DNA of 64,000 nucleotides, taken from contig NC_090782.1 of the NCBI RefSeq assembly GCF_040054535.1, forward strand, positions 25,355,001 to 25,419,000. The letters are read 5' to 3'. The notes under the pieces were generated by a model that did no database searches, was not told the DNA's origin, and saw only the letters and a program-made list of their open reading frames with translations. Each line of letters starts with the position of its first letter. Within the stretch, counting starts at the first letter, position 1. This stretch comes from Antennarius striatus (lineage: Eukaryota > Chordata > Actinopteri > Lophiiformes > Antennariidae). Of this stretch, positions 1 to 20,500 are shown piece after piece. The position numbers and the translations under genes are program-made.

Positions 1-420
1 AAGTCGTGATTCCATGTATTTAATTAATGATTCCATTGACTTCATTAAAGATACCCTTGATTTAAGTGATGACTCCACTGATTTAATCGGTGATTCCATG
101 AATTAGATGTTCCATTTAACTAATGATTCTACTGATTTACAACAATGATTTCATTCATGATTCCACTGAATTAGTGAATCCACTGATTTCATTAACAATT
201 CCATTGATTTCCATAATAATTCCACTGATTTAATCAGTGACTAAATCAGGTGAGTTAATGATTGTATTTAATAAGAGATTCTTCTGATTTAATCAATGAT
301 TCCACTGATATAATTCACAATTCCACTGATTTCATTCATGATCCCATTGATTTAATCAATGATTCCACTGATTTAATCTATGATTCCACTGATTTCATTG
401 ATAATTCTATTGATGATCCC
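1..420. repeat. Degenerate 21-bp satellite running off the left edge
   Basis: The first 420 bases are built from diverged copies of a 21-base unit of the type GATTCCACTGATTTAATCAAT, with a second variant in which TTTAATCAAT becomes TTTCATTCAT. The copies are in register near 320-410 and drift further left. The array lies in the intron following gmds coding exon 4 and its left end is not in the window. Confidence 0.75.
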
Positions 421-1489
421 ACATAATAAAAAGACAAACATGTTGAAGCTCGGTCACACCACGTCCATAAATGGACATGCCGCTCCATCAACCAGTGTTT
501 CTCCAGTGGAAGCGGGTTTAGAGGTAGAACGGGGCTTCCTGATCTCATAAAAGATTTACGACTTACAGACAGCGCCGCGGTGGGCGGGGCTTAGCTGTGG
601 CAGGTCGATCACATCAAATCCACCTGGATGCCTCGTTCTCCACCCGGGGGGGCGGAGCTCTCTCACGCCGGTTATGCAGTCTTTGTGTTTTCGGAATGCA
701 GCGACACCGGGCGACTTTTTGGCAACGCCGACCGTTAATGACGGTAATAAATCGTCGTGGGTGTGATGATGAGTGTCAATCACAGCCGGGACTTAAACAT
801 TCACAAGTAATGCTGAGTCAGGTGTCCGTGAGAAGACACCCGACAAAGACATGCACATTAAAAATGCCCCCCACCCCGACGTCACTGACTTCTGGTGGAG
901 GGGTCAGGGTCGACAGAACGGGGTAATTACCATCTTAACGACAATCCTAAAGAGGCCTGAGGGGGGGCGGGAGGGGCAACAGAGGGCATCCCGGGATACC
1001 TGAGGGTGTCACCCGTCCAAACACGTGACATCATTAGTAAACAGATTAGCACGCCTCAGATTACCCAACAGACGGGTCGTTTGGCAGCCAGCGCGTCCGC
1101 AACAACAACACGCGGTGCGTGTGGGAGCGATCACAGGTTGCGTCAGGCGGGAGAGGGGATCCACAGGTTGGGAAATAAAGATAATTCTTTATCGCTCGGA
1201 GACAACGTCACCGTTTGCAAATAGTCCGAGAACCACGATGCAACGTGGGCGTGGGGGCGGGACTCCTGCTCTCAGATTAGCGGCGGCGTGGGTCGTGAAC
1301 GAGGTGATGTCACCGGTGGAGGGGCGGATGGAGGCCTCGCCCCTCCGTTGGGTCACAGCCCAGTGGGCATGAAGACGGCAGGAGCCTCGCTCCTCGTGGT
1401 TGATGCGTTCCAGGAACAAATTCCGCGATGGAACGACGAGCTATTCATTTTATTATTTAGGGTAATTTAAAGGTTTCTGACCCCCCCTA

Positions 1490-1690
1490 TACTGATATTA
1501 AACCACCTTCTATCTGTATCACCTTTAAAACACTCTGACAGACTGTTTAAACCACTTTGGTGTCTCACAGAAGTCTGAGACTCACAGAACGTAGAACAAT
1601 TCAGGATGCTGTCAGCCAATAGAATGCGAGTACGGTATCATGTGACTACCTACCAAAAATCCACAATGACGTGAAGTCGCGAGCGTTGAT
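1490..1690. repeat. Dispersed repeat, copy 1
   Basis: About 190 bases match 10372-10560 in the same orientation with scattered differences. Shared landmarks are TACTGATATTAAACCACC, ACTCTGAYAGACTGTTTAAA and CAGCCAATAGAATGCG. I do not recognise the family; a non-autonomous DNA transposon is likely. Confidence 0.6.
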
Positions 1691-3347
1691 GCGCGAGAAC
1701 ACACTGTAATAATAAAGTCTAGTGTGTGTATTCATCAGTACAGTGTGTGTACACACACACACACACAAATCTCTTTGTCAACTGAGCCGCGTGTCGCTGT
1801 TTGGCTGCAAGCTTCTGTTTTTTTTAACACGCTAGCAGCTAACAGCAGCTAACAGGTGACGTGAGAATACAGGTAACACCACAGGTCACATCCAGCGTAG
1901 CAGGAGAGGCTAACGTTAGCATGTGAGGAGAGCCAATGGGGCGTCGGGGGAATCGGTTCTGCGTTTCTGACCCTGAGGAATTGTTGATTTATGAACTTCT
2001 TGTTCTGTCACGGCAGCAGAAACGGCGACGCTCGGAAAAGTTTTGCAGGATTAGACGCCAAACAGGGTCGTTCCGAAACGAACGGCAAATTTAAAATCAG
2101 GAGATCCTCCTTCAGAACGTCTGGGTCGGACCAGGATGACACAGAGCAGACGACCAGCGGGACAAACCGACCAGACCAAACCAACGACGAGTCGATGACG
2201 AGCAAATCTGTCCTATTAGCGATGTTTACGAGGAAATTCATCCAAAAAAAAAAAAAAGAAGAACCACAGAACATTTTCCAGCCTGAAACTTTTTGCTCTA
2301 ATCTGACATGAATCTGTGTTTTTCTAAACTGAAACTTGTGTTGCTGCTCGTAAAACAGGATCATTTGTTCAAACTAATTCTAAGCGAGCGCCATAAACTC
2401 TCTGACCGTTAGCGTTAGCGGCAACATCAGAGAAGAACGCGTGAACGTGTGATTAAAACTACGGTTCTAAAGGAAGATTGTAAACTTATAAAACCCAGTG
2501 TGTAATTTAGCAGCTGTAATGTAAGTGGGTGATTAGCCCGACATTAGCTTCGTCTGTCTTTCAACATTACTTTAAAGCGGCGCTCTGCATTAAAAAAGGA
2601 TATTAAAACTTTTAATAATGGGTTAAAGAACACAAACTGCACTCTAATTATAGGTTTGTTTAATCGCTGGTTTTATCTCTTCATCTTCGCTTTTTACACG
2701 GCGCTTCTGAAACGCTTGTAAGTCGTGACACGCCTGATTTTTATTGCCAAACGTCTCCCTGGAGGACATAGCAACAGGAAGCGCGGCGGCGCGTAAATAT
2801 TTAGGTGTAATCCCTGGTTACTGTCCAACAGCTCCTCTAACCAGACCAAACTAATTAAGTCATGATCCCAGCGTAGTGTTTACTGCGGTGTCGAACAGAT
2901 GAACACACGACGTTTTCCATCACTCACCAGGAGGAGGAGAGAGTCTGGGACGAGGCCACGGCTTCTAAACGTTCTGTTCCCCTCATTTATTCCTCCGTTA
3001 ATTTAATCTTTTCATGAAAAGCTAAAATAGATGCTAGCAAATCCTAAACAGCCAATTTGTCACGTATAAGAGATATTTATATATGAATCACACTTACAAA
3101 TGGAAAATAAATTATAGAAAAATCACTGAAAATTAAATTGTTAAGAATGATAATCATTACAAATCTAAAGAAGTGTTTTTTCTCATTTTTAATTAATCTG
3201 TAACTTTTAAAAGAATTTTAAAAATCATATAATTAAAAGAAAAATTTAACAACTAAAAGTTTAAGTTCAAGAATAAATTAATAATTAATTCTTGTTTTTC
3301 CAGCAGTTGAAAAGATTTTAATTTCAGGTTAACAGATAAAGAAAAAA

Positions 3348-3358
3348 AAAAGTATATA

Positions 3359-3407
<49 letters not shown>

Positions 3408-3510
3408 AGTATTCATATATATGTATACATACTTATGTACTGTATATATACTTATATATAAATTATATACTTATACAGTACATAAGTATATACATATATA
3501 TTATATATAT
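3348..3510. repeat. (AT)n tract with an imperfect palindrome
   Basis: A run of alternating AT at about 3353-3400 is followed by an imperfect inverted repeat. TATACATACTTATGTACTGT near 3423-3442 is mirrored by ACAGTACATAAGTATATACA near 3475-3494. The block could extrude as a cruciform. It lies inside a gmds intron. Confidence 0.65.
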
Positions 3511-4460
3511 ATTTCTTTTTGCTTAGTAATTTTTTTTCTTTTCTGACTTCATCCGTTTAATAACTTATTGATGGTATTTTTTGTTGTTGTTGTTTTTAAA
3601 CCCATAAGGTATTTTTAACACTACCTTATATTGTTTTCTAATTTGGTAATTAACAAAAAATATATCCCCAAAACATTTTAATTAATAATCTGTGATCCAT
3701 TCTTCTGATTGCGATAAATCTTCTATAAAACACAATTTAAACACATTGATTACTGCTGATCATTTTTTACCTGTAGTAGAATCGGTTTTATCTTTTGGGA
3801 TATAAAATCGAATAAAGTGAATAAATAAAATCGTATGAAGTCGGATGTTGTCCTCGGACCTGACGGGACCGGCGGCCGTCCAGTAAACCGGTAGGCAGCG
3901 GATCACCGGCGGCTCACTGCTGCCATCTATCGGCCGCAGGCGGAACTGCAGCCTCCTGCACTGACCGCTGATGTGGAATATCTGAGGTCTGATTTCACAT
4001 TCACATTCAAACGCAGTCGTGTTTACATTAGTGATGGCATATGTTGACTCAGCGTATTTACCTTAAAAAAAACCTCCATGTTTCCACGCGTTACAACCTT
4101 CCTGGAAACCAGAGCCCTGACTCATGATCCGACCCACAATGCACAGCGGCAGGACGTTCCCGGTGCAGACGTGTTTCTCTTGGCGCCGGCCGCTCTATTC
4201 TTGACCTGCGGTTCTGTTTCGACTCGGGCCAGCCGGCTTATCTCTCCTGAAGCCCTAACCTTTCCAAACGGGGCCCCAGCCGGCCTGGGGGGCCCCGGCC
4301 CGCCTGTGGTGGGGGGAGCTGTTCTGACCGCTGACCGCCAGGCCACCAAGGCGACGCGCTGCTGTTTCTGCTCAGACGTGATTCTGTGAGCGCCCCGAGC
4401 CAAAACCACCAAAGATCTGATTCTGCAAGGAAAACAATGGAAAACACCTCCGACACACAC

Positions 4461-4496
<36 letters not shown>

Positions 4497-6099
4497 GGAC
4501 ACACACATGGAGCTGCACACACACTTCAGTGGGGAACACCCCAATGTGGTGCCAGGCACGATGAACGCAGCGTGTCGCTGAGGGTTGATTGGATGGGAGT
4601 AAAGTAAACACCAATCAGACAGCGAGGAAACAGGGGCAATGGGCTGTTACCATGACAACGATGCTCGTCACGCAAAAGTTTGATCTTTTTCTGTTTCGTT
4701 AATTTTCAGAGATAAACTGAAGACAGAAGAATGCATTTGTAAAATTATAAATGTGTAATTCTAACATCTGCTAAATATTCTAAATATATTCTAAATATTA
4801 AATATTTTAAAGTCTGATGGAAATTTAAATGAATTGTTTTGGTCTAATATGTAGGAAAAAAAAGATTTTCAAAATTATCCTTGAGATTAATTTGAGTCTT
4901 TGTCTATTCGCTACTTATTTTATTAAAGATTAAAAAACTGTGTTTCCAGACTCTAAAAGGACATTTAAATTAAGATCACAGGTATAATCCGTCTAAACGA
5001 CGTTCTTCTGGAGGATAACTCCTGTAACTGAAACATGTTTTCAGTCATCTGAGGATCTAAGTGTTAAAAACAAGGGAAAGAATTTTAAAAGGAAGCAGGA
5101 ACGTCCAACAGATTCATGGAGCGGAGAAGAACCTCTGATCCCTGACGTCTGAAAAGCTTTTAAACAAATAAAGACTTTTTATGATCGCACCGTTAAACCA
5201 TGTCTCCCCCAAAAAGTCATCTTTTAATATCATCAGCTGAGATTCTATTTCTAACCTCTGCAACAAAGAAGTATTGATGGAATTTGGGGGATTATGAAAG
5301 TTTCTGAAATGAAAGATGCAGAAACAATCAGATTCCAGCTTTGATGATGAAATCTGAAAATATTTTCGGTTGTCGTCTCCTGGAAACCGCCATCGCCTCC
5401 TGACCTTCTCTCTCCTCGTCTTCGCCGTCCAGACAGCGGCGGGCGATGTCGGGCGTCTACTTTCTGCTTCCTTTGAGGGGCTCCGTCCCCGCGTTCCCGT
5501 GGAAACCAGTGCAGCTAAGCTAAGCTAACCGAGCGTCGGTCTGTCTCCCTCTGTCTTCAGTGGATGGATTTCACTAAACCGTTGCCATGGTGATCCAGAG
5601 GGACGTCTGACGCCATCCCAGAATCCTTTCCCGGCACAGGAGTGTCGTCCCACCGCCGCCGGATGTCTTTCCTGAGGGTTAAGACGACGTCTTTGGAACG
5701 TCGACGCCCAGAAAACACATAAACCCTCCTGTTGATCGCTGACCTTTGACCCTGCAGCTGGTCACCTCTCTGGCCACCCAGCATCCCCCCCCCCCATCAG
5801 AAAACAACCATCACTGTGTTTCCAGTGATGAGTCTGAGCAAAGGAAGCCGCCCCCCCAGACGTCCCGCATCGGACCGGGACGTCTGGGGGGGCGCGGTTG
5901 GTCGGGTGGATAAACGCGCCTCAGAACTGATTCCCTGAGAAACGGTGACGGCGAGGTGAAGACGCCGAGTCATCGTAGGGGCGGAGCCAACCGGGACCTG
6001 GCGGGTCGGAACCGGGTGTGTGTGTGTGTGTGTGTGTGGCCTCTGTGTGGGAGGTGGGAGCCAAGTCACCGACGCTAACCGCAAAGGATATGAAGGAAA

Positions 6100-6151
<52 letters not shown>

Positions 6152-6408
6152 CCTGTCTTTGATCCCTTTTTTCCATCTTCACTCCCTGGGGGTGTGGAAC
6201 CACTTCCTGATTCCTGTCTGAAGCCCCCCCCCCCACACACACACACACACCGATAACAACGGCTCAATAACACGTTCCCTATAACTAATCAATCAACTGA
6301 TCGATTGATAACAGAAACGTATTGATACCCTACAGCTGAGAGGTCTTCCTCCAGTCCAGAACGCCCACTCAGGGGATTGTGGGTCACGTTCCGGCTTGGA
6401 GGAGGGAG

Positions 6409-6410
<2 letters not shown>

Positions 6411-6448
<38 letters not shown>
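6411..6448. repeat. (GT)n next to the gmds exon 4 splice donor
   Basis: A 38-base GT run on the plus strand reads as CA in the gmds transcript. It starts within about five bases of the 5' splice site of coding exon 4. Confidence 0.85.
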
Positions 6449-6450
<2 letters not shown>

Positions 6451-6453
6451 TAC

Positions 6454-13522
<7,069 letters not shown>

Positions 13523-13720
13523 GTGTGTCCGGAGGAGGGTCGCGGTGCGCGGCGGAGGAGACGCGGAGCCGGTGTGGACGTCAACATCTGCAGCAGAAAC
13601 GCATCAGCGCCGCTGCAGCACCGACCCGGAAGCTGCGCTGACAGCAGCCAATCAGAGGCGAGTACGTCGGCGCAGCGATGATGACGTCATGAAGGAGGGC
13701 GTTGCCATCGGAGGGCAGCA
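13523..13720 (-). promoter_or_regulatory. Probable gmds promoter with CRE, CCAAT and ETS-like sites
   Basis: The sequence directly upstream of the gmds ATG is CpG-rich. It holds a full palindromic cAMP response element TGACGTCA at 13682-13689, a CCAAT box at 13648-13652 and a CCCGGAAG ETS-like site near 13625. No TATA box is evident. The arrangement fits a housekeeping promoter. The start site is inferred, not seen. Confidence 0.55.
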
Positions 13721-13759
13721 GGCGGCTGCTCACAGCGCCACCCAGAGGACAGGAGTAGA

Positions 13760-15560
13760 TACGGGATCCATTTAATATAATTTTTAAAAGGTATTTTTCT
13801 ATTTATTATTTTAATTCAATTTATTTATCAAACAGTCTGTTAGTTCAATTAAAAAATAATTAAAAATTAAGAATAAAAATTTGATCAAAATAAATAAAAA
13901 ATAATTAAAAAATACAAATTAACTGTCAAATTTATTTTCAAATCTAAACTTTTATTATCTGTACTTGTTTATAAATTATTTAAACGCCTTCACTCATTTC
14001 ACACATTTAATGATAAAAAAAACTCATTATAAAGCTTTATTACTAGGCAGACAAGCAGGCAGACAGAGGTAAATAGATACAGTCTTGTCTCCACATCTGC
14101 ACCAGCTGGGTGCTGACAGGCCCCTGAACGCTACCCCTCTCCCATCCCTCTCTCTCTCACCTTCCCACGGCCGCGCAGCATGCTGGGAGGTGTGATTTCA
14201 TTCCAGCCCACTGGAAACATCAGGACCCCAGGTGTCTGGGGTCCTGAGAAGCGTTCACCCGCCCCGCCTGATCAAAAGGGATCCAGTGGCGCGTCTCCTC
14301 CGGTGTGGATCCCCCCACCCCATCCCCCCGCTGTGCGTGTTTGTGTGCTTGGGATCCGGATAAAAGGTCCTCATGGTTGTCGATCCTTTGTTCTCCACGT
14401 GGATACCCCCCCCCCCCGGATGTCCACCCACCATGTGTTTGGTGGACAAAGAATCTTTTCATCAATAAGAATCTGATTTTATTCTTTCAAACTGTTCCTT
14501 TAAAGCTGTCAAACGTTCCACATCAGGGTTCTGCTCCTTAATCTGTTCTGGATCAGTGAAACTGTTTTCTTCATCTGCGTCAGCTTGATGACGTCATGTT
14601 TGTGACGCCAATGTCGCGTGGGAACAGATCTAAAACGTTTGACATGTGACGCTTACCGGTCACCTGAATGCGTTTCGCATCATTCCACCACCAGAGGGCG
14701 ACCTTGTGTTTTTAATCTGAAAAAGCAGCAGCGTCAGAGGTCACGTGGGGGCAGAGTAATCTGATTACATTTCTGGAATATTTCTGGGATGATGTTAAAA
14801 GCGGTTTAGAAGCAGGTTGGAAAATGTGCGACTGATTTTTGTGAGAAACAACTTGAGAAAAATTTTTTTTGATAGAAATCATCAATAAATTTATTGACTA
14901 ATTATAAAATGAGTAAATTATCCATGGAGAATAGAAACAAATGGAGGGTCGAAGAGGACAAGGCTATCAATTCAAAAGCAGACAAACAGCAGCTGGGCTT
15001 AATTTATTCATTTATTTATCTTCTACATTTATTTACGTCTCATCGTTACACAAGAAAACTTGAAAAAAAATATCATAAATTCAAATAAACATTTGTTCAA
15101 AATCACAAAGCTTTCTTTCCACATCCGACTGAAGCAGCCAACGACCGAGGGCTGGATTAGAACCAGGCCTCCCGGATTAGAACACGGCCTCCCGGATTAA
15201 CCGAGCCATTTGGTCGCCGCTGACGACGCCCAAACATCCTCCCCTAAAAGCTTCGATTCAAGTCCAGTCTGGTTGAACCAGGAAACACGTGAACATTGGA
15301 ACCAAACACGAGTCATAGGTAGTGTTCTGTTGTTCGCGACGCCTTCATGGAAGGTGAGACGGCTACTCCGAACCGCGGGAGCTAAGCTAAGCTAGCTGCT
15401 AGCGTGAGCGCGTGGCAGGAGCGGCGGGGGGGAATCAAACGGATTCACGCGGCGTGACTTCAACCCAAGAAAGAAGAGTTTATTCATAAGACTTGTAAAT
15501 GAAAAAAAGAAAGAAAGAAACATCCGTATTCACAAAATCTATTTATAGATCTTACAGTCA
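13760..15560. other. Gap between gmds and the kinase gene; no gene seen
   Basis: An AT-rich stretch at 13760-14050 is followed by mixed unique sequence. No exon with credible splice signals and family features was found. Confidence 0.5.
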
Positions 15561-15568
15561 TTCTATAA

Positions 15569-15574
15569 TTTATT
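15569..15574 (-). terminator. Candidate polyadenylation signal for the kinase gene
   Basis: AATAAA on the minus strand at the end of a GC-rich stretch (15580-16030) that could be the distal 3' UTR of mylk4 if transcription continues past 16038. The alternative signal for a shorter transcript lies at 16997-17002. Confidence 0.4.
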
Positions 15575-16037
15575 TAAATTATCTGCTAACCTTGTACAAT
15601 TGGGCCAAACGGTGCAGAACATGCAGCAAACCAGACGCACCGCGAGGCGTCGCCGTTCTGGAGCCGGAGGACGATTCCAGGGTTCTACCTCCTGCATCCG
15701 GCTTCCCCGACGGGAAGCAGCTGGGGGCCCCTCGCGGGGGCCCCTGGCGGGTTCAGGGGGACGTCCTGTGGACGGCGCCGCGGACGCGGCATCAGACAGT
15801 CTTCCCCACGCTGGTGGGGTCAGGACTACGAGCCGTGGGACTAAAGCTAACACCGGGGGGCGAAGCGGAGAGTCGTCATCCAGCAGCCGCACGGGGGCGG
15901 CAGCGTTGGTCCAGGGTTGGGCTCCGGGCCTGCAGGCCGGGGGCCACACGGGGTTTCTAGAGAGAGGGGGGGGGGTCAGGCTCAGGCTGGAGGAAGGCTG
16001 GTGATGAGGAGTGTGTGTGTGTGTGTGTGTCTCACCT

Positions 16038-17543
16038 TTAGCTCTCTGGTGACGGAGCGTGGGCGGAGTGGCACCTGGTTTTCTGTGGGAGGATCAATGG
16101 AGTTAGTTCCTGATCAATCATATATCAATAACGACAGACGACAACATACGACACATCCGATCAAAGAAAAGTCACGGACGGAGGAACAGGCTCAGGTGGA
16201 AAATTAACATAAAATTCTTCACATTTTCTAAATTCTAAATACACGAGGTAAATCTGAGATTAGAGTTCTAATTTCTCAAGAAAAGACTTAAACTAATCCG
16301 TGAAATTAAAGAGATAATTTTTTGAGAAAAAAAAAGCAAATATTCTGAGATATAAATCAAGATTATAATACAAAAATAATAATACAAAAAATTCTGAGAT
16401 TAAAACAGCAAAATTCCGATTTAAAAAATTTCACACTGAGATAAAATTCTTCAAGTCATGAGATAAACTCAGAATTTCTGTAATTAAAACCATAAATGTA
16501 ATGGAGAAGAAATTAAATATTGATCAAAAATTCAAATATTCTGAAACTGAAACATGTCAGATGAAAATAAAAACTTAATATTGACGTATAATTAATACTA
16601 ATTAATATTGATGTGCAATTATTAATACATTAATAATATATTAATATGTTATTAATATATTAATAATGGCATATACCGTATATTAATATTAATAATTGCA
16701 CATCAATATTATTAACACCATTTCATAATATATTATTGTACTAATATTCCTTGACATTTTAGTACTAAATTTATGAGAAACAAAATGCATAAACTTTCTG
16801 AGAGGTAAGTCAACAATACGTGAGAAAAAAATTCAGATTAAAAAAACACTTTAAATCTCACATGAGAATAAAGTACTAATTTTAAGAAAATAAACTGTAA
16901 ATCTAAACTATAAATTTATTTATAGAACCAATAAGAATTTTAAATTAATTAATTATAATTATAAATTTAAATAGTGTCTGTTATTATTGTCTGTTTTTTA
17001 TTAATGACAGCTCTTTTTTCATAGCGCCGTTTGAAAGCTTTTGAGCACCACCTTGTGGCTGAGCCGGTAGTGCAGCCCGGGGTCGGACAGCCAGGGGTGT
17101 CTCAGGGACTCGGTGGCGCTCATCCTCCAGCTCTTGCTCTTCACCAGCAGACGCGTGATGAAGTCTTTGGCCTCGTCCGTCACGTCCGTGAACTCGTCTT
17201 CCTCAAAGTTCCACTGGCAGGCCAGGATGTTGTTCAGCGTCTCGTTGTCGTCGTCCCCCAGGAACGGAGACAGCCCGCTGAGCCTGGACCCGGGAGGGGG
17301 GGGGCGGATACATGTCAGGGGGGTGAGCGCTCAACACGTCTCAACACGTCTGCATCATACTTACAACATGTATGTGATGACGCCCAGGCTCCACATGTCG
17401 GTGGGGAATGAAACAAACTCGTAGTTGATGACCTCAGGAGCTAAAAACTCCGGCGTCCCGAAGTTGACCCTCAGCTTCTCTCTGGGTTTGTACCTGAAGG
17501 CAGACGCCCGCCGGGCGAGGGTGAGTCCTGGAGGGAGGGGGGG

Positions 17544-17594
<51 letters not shown>

Positions 17595-20500
17595 CACCTC
17601 CTGGCCAGGCCGAAGTCGATGATCTTGATCTTGTTGGTGGCTCTGCTCACACACAGGATGTTCTCCGGCTGGAAGGAAACGCATCACAGGAAGGGTTCCA
17701 TTCAGTTTAGCAGGGGGTGGAAATGATGCGTTCAAGGTGCTCAAAGGAATCAGAAAACAGAGCGCCACCTTCAGGTCCAGGTGCAGGATGTACATCTTGT
17801 GCATGTACTGCAGCCCCTCACAGATCTGCCGTATGAACAGCACCGTGTCCAGCTCCGTCAGGTTGTAGTTCTCGTCGATGATGCGGTCGAACAGCTCGCC
17901 GCCCTCCACGCTGCAGCGACACATCACGCTTAGCGGCAGCAAAGGATTGTGGGATCATTCACCCAGGAGAGAGAGAGCGAGGAGTGAAGCACTCACTATT
18001 CCATGACCAGGATGATGTCATGACGCGACTCGAAGGCGGCGTACAGCTGGATGAGGTTGGCGTGGTTCAGCTGGTTCATCACCTGGATCTCGTTCCTCAC
18101 CACCTCCTGGGGGGTGAGGGGGGCGGGGGGCAGAAACACCAGGTGATCAGGTGGGGTTCTAAACCCTCCACGCCACGTTGTTTACAACCACCATCATCAT
18201 CATCTTCATCATCATCATCACTATCATCATCACCATCATCACCATCACCATCATCACCATCATCATCACCATCATCACCATCATCACCATCACCATCATC
18301 ATCACCATCACCATCATCATCACCATCATCACTATCATCATCACCATCACTATCATCATCATCACCATCATCATCACCATCATCACCATCATCACCATCA
18401 TCATCACCATCATCACTATCATCATCACCATCACTATCATCATCATCACCATCATCACTACCATCATCATCATCACCATCATCACCACCACCATCATCAT
18501 CACCATCATCACCATCATCATCATCATCACCATCATCATCGTCACCATCATCATCATCATCACCTCACCTTCTCCTTCTGGCTCCTGGCTTTGATGATTT
18601 TGGCGGCGAGCGTCAGCCCGGAGGAGTTCTCCTTGCACTTGTGCACCTGTCCAAAGCGCCCCCTGGTGGACGGAGAGAGAAGCGAGTCAAATATAATATT
18701 TATTCTACAGTTCAAAGGACATAAATATGATTGATTTATTGATTAATAACGATTTGTGACTGACTGATTTAGACCCAACAACAACAAGTTATTAACAGAC
18801 GGACTGTAAATACATCTGGGGTTAATGGCTGACTAATTGCCTGATAATAAAACCCTTTAGGGGTTAATGGATGATTAATTGCCCCATAATAAAACCCTTC
18901 AGTCGGGCAGTAATTGCAGCCGTATCGTGTGAGAGATCTGAGGAATGCAATGCATGCTGGGAGGTAATCTCCAGCTGGACAGGCAGGATTTAGCACTTGT
19001 CTATTACATCAGAGAGGCCCGCTGTTTACCCCCCCCCCCAAAGACTCGGAGACAACTGCCCTTCAGGGGGCAATAAAAGGGGCTTGGATAAAACTCTTAG
19101 ACGTCCCCTGGGGGGCATGAGGTCCTCGTTACTGAGGGTTTACTGACAGGAGAGGGTCCCACTCACCCCCCCAGGACCTCGTCCCTGTTGATGGTGTAGT
19201 AGGTGGAGATCTGGTGGGGCTTGGGGGTCACGATGCGGTGGTCGAAGGGTGCCAGCGGTGGGGGGCTGGAGTCTGAAACAGGAAGAAGACAACGATAAGG
19301 AGCTTTGTATGACGACCAATCAGAGAAGTGGGCGGGGTCTGCTGAGAGGACCTCCTCAGGTGAGGTGGGGGGCGGGCGTGTCTCACCAATGATGAACTCC
19401 TTGGCTCCAGACTCGCTCTCCTTCGACTCCTCCTCCCCCTCCACCTTGCCGTCGTCCGATTTGGGGGCTTCCGGCTCGCCCTCCCCCCCCGGTGCCGCGT
19501 CAGCGCCCCCCCCTCCTCCTTGCTGGTCCACCCTGCTCTTCTTCAGGTCGTCCTTCAGCGGCTCTTCCTCCGCGACGCGACGTTTGCTGCAGGCGGCCGA
19601 GTCGCCGACGTCCTCAGAGCTGCAGGGTGAACCAATCAGACGCAAGATCGGTTTGATTGATCTGATCTGATCTGATCTGATTTAGCTGGGCCTCCTCCTC
19701 CTCTTCCTCCTGAGGGGGGGCGCTACAGGCTACACAAACCTTTCCTGTGGTGAAGGGGAGGTTTTCAGAGCTTCCAATTTTGCCGCCGCTTCTTCGTCAC
19801 CACGTTTCCTCTTCCCATCATCCTCCTGGTCTCCACCTTCTGCTTCGTCCTCCTCCTTGTAGACATCTTCCTCCTCCTCTTCCTCCTCCTCCTCCTCCTT
19901 CTTCTCCTCTGATGGGGCCGAGGCCTGAGGTCCATCCGGGATCAGCTCCACCTCGGCTTTTCCAGGAGAATGTTCTGCGTTCTGCCGGTTGAGCTTCTCC
20001 ACCTGACCCGGTTCCTTCAGAGGAGACACGTCTGGAACAGGGCAGGATGAGCATCATCATCATCATCATAATCATCAGCGGGCTCAAACCCACGTGTTGA
20101 CACTGAGACAAGAAGATCAGGTCAGTCTAAACTCTTGGGTCTGACCTACCTGGCAGGTCCTGAGGTCTCCTCTTCTTCTGGGCCTTCAGGCCCTTCAGGC
20201 TCAGCTTGGCTCGATCCCGCTCATCCTTAGTCTGGATGAAGAGAAGAAACAAGATCCAGCATCAAACAACCGATCCATCCGACCACAGCACCCGATCACC
20301 CGGTGGGACGCCCAGCGGTCCAGAGAAGGTTCTACGTTCCTTCATGAACCGTAACACACCAGGATGACAGGATGGACGTTCCATCAATCGCTGGACAGAC
20401 CAGCTTACTGCTGATACAACCTTCCCCCCGCCCCCCAACACAACCCAAAACTCCCTCCAGGTCTCTGATTGCTCCGTAAAAGCACTTACAGAAGAACACG

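Larger units (their letters stand above)
421..6453. other. Part of a gmds intron; no exon recognised
   Basis: This is the left-hand part of the intron after gmds coding exon 4. I see no further gmds exon. It holds AT-rich DNA, an AT palindrome at 3348-3510, CA/GT microsatellites at 4464-4494, 6016-6039 and 6101-6149, and one copy of a dispersed repeat at about 1490-1690 that recurs at 10372-10560. The short reading frames here are low complexity or lack family features. Confidence 0.6.

Noticed and set aside
15580-16004. GC-rich open frames on both strands
   Set aside because: Better explained as possible mylk4 3' UTR or CpG-rich non-coding DNA; no domain features.
18159-18724. Frames rich in Ser-Pro, Ile-Thr or Met-Val
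   Set aside because: They cross the ATC trinucleotide array in a kinase intron and are antisense or intronic to real exons.
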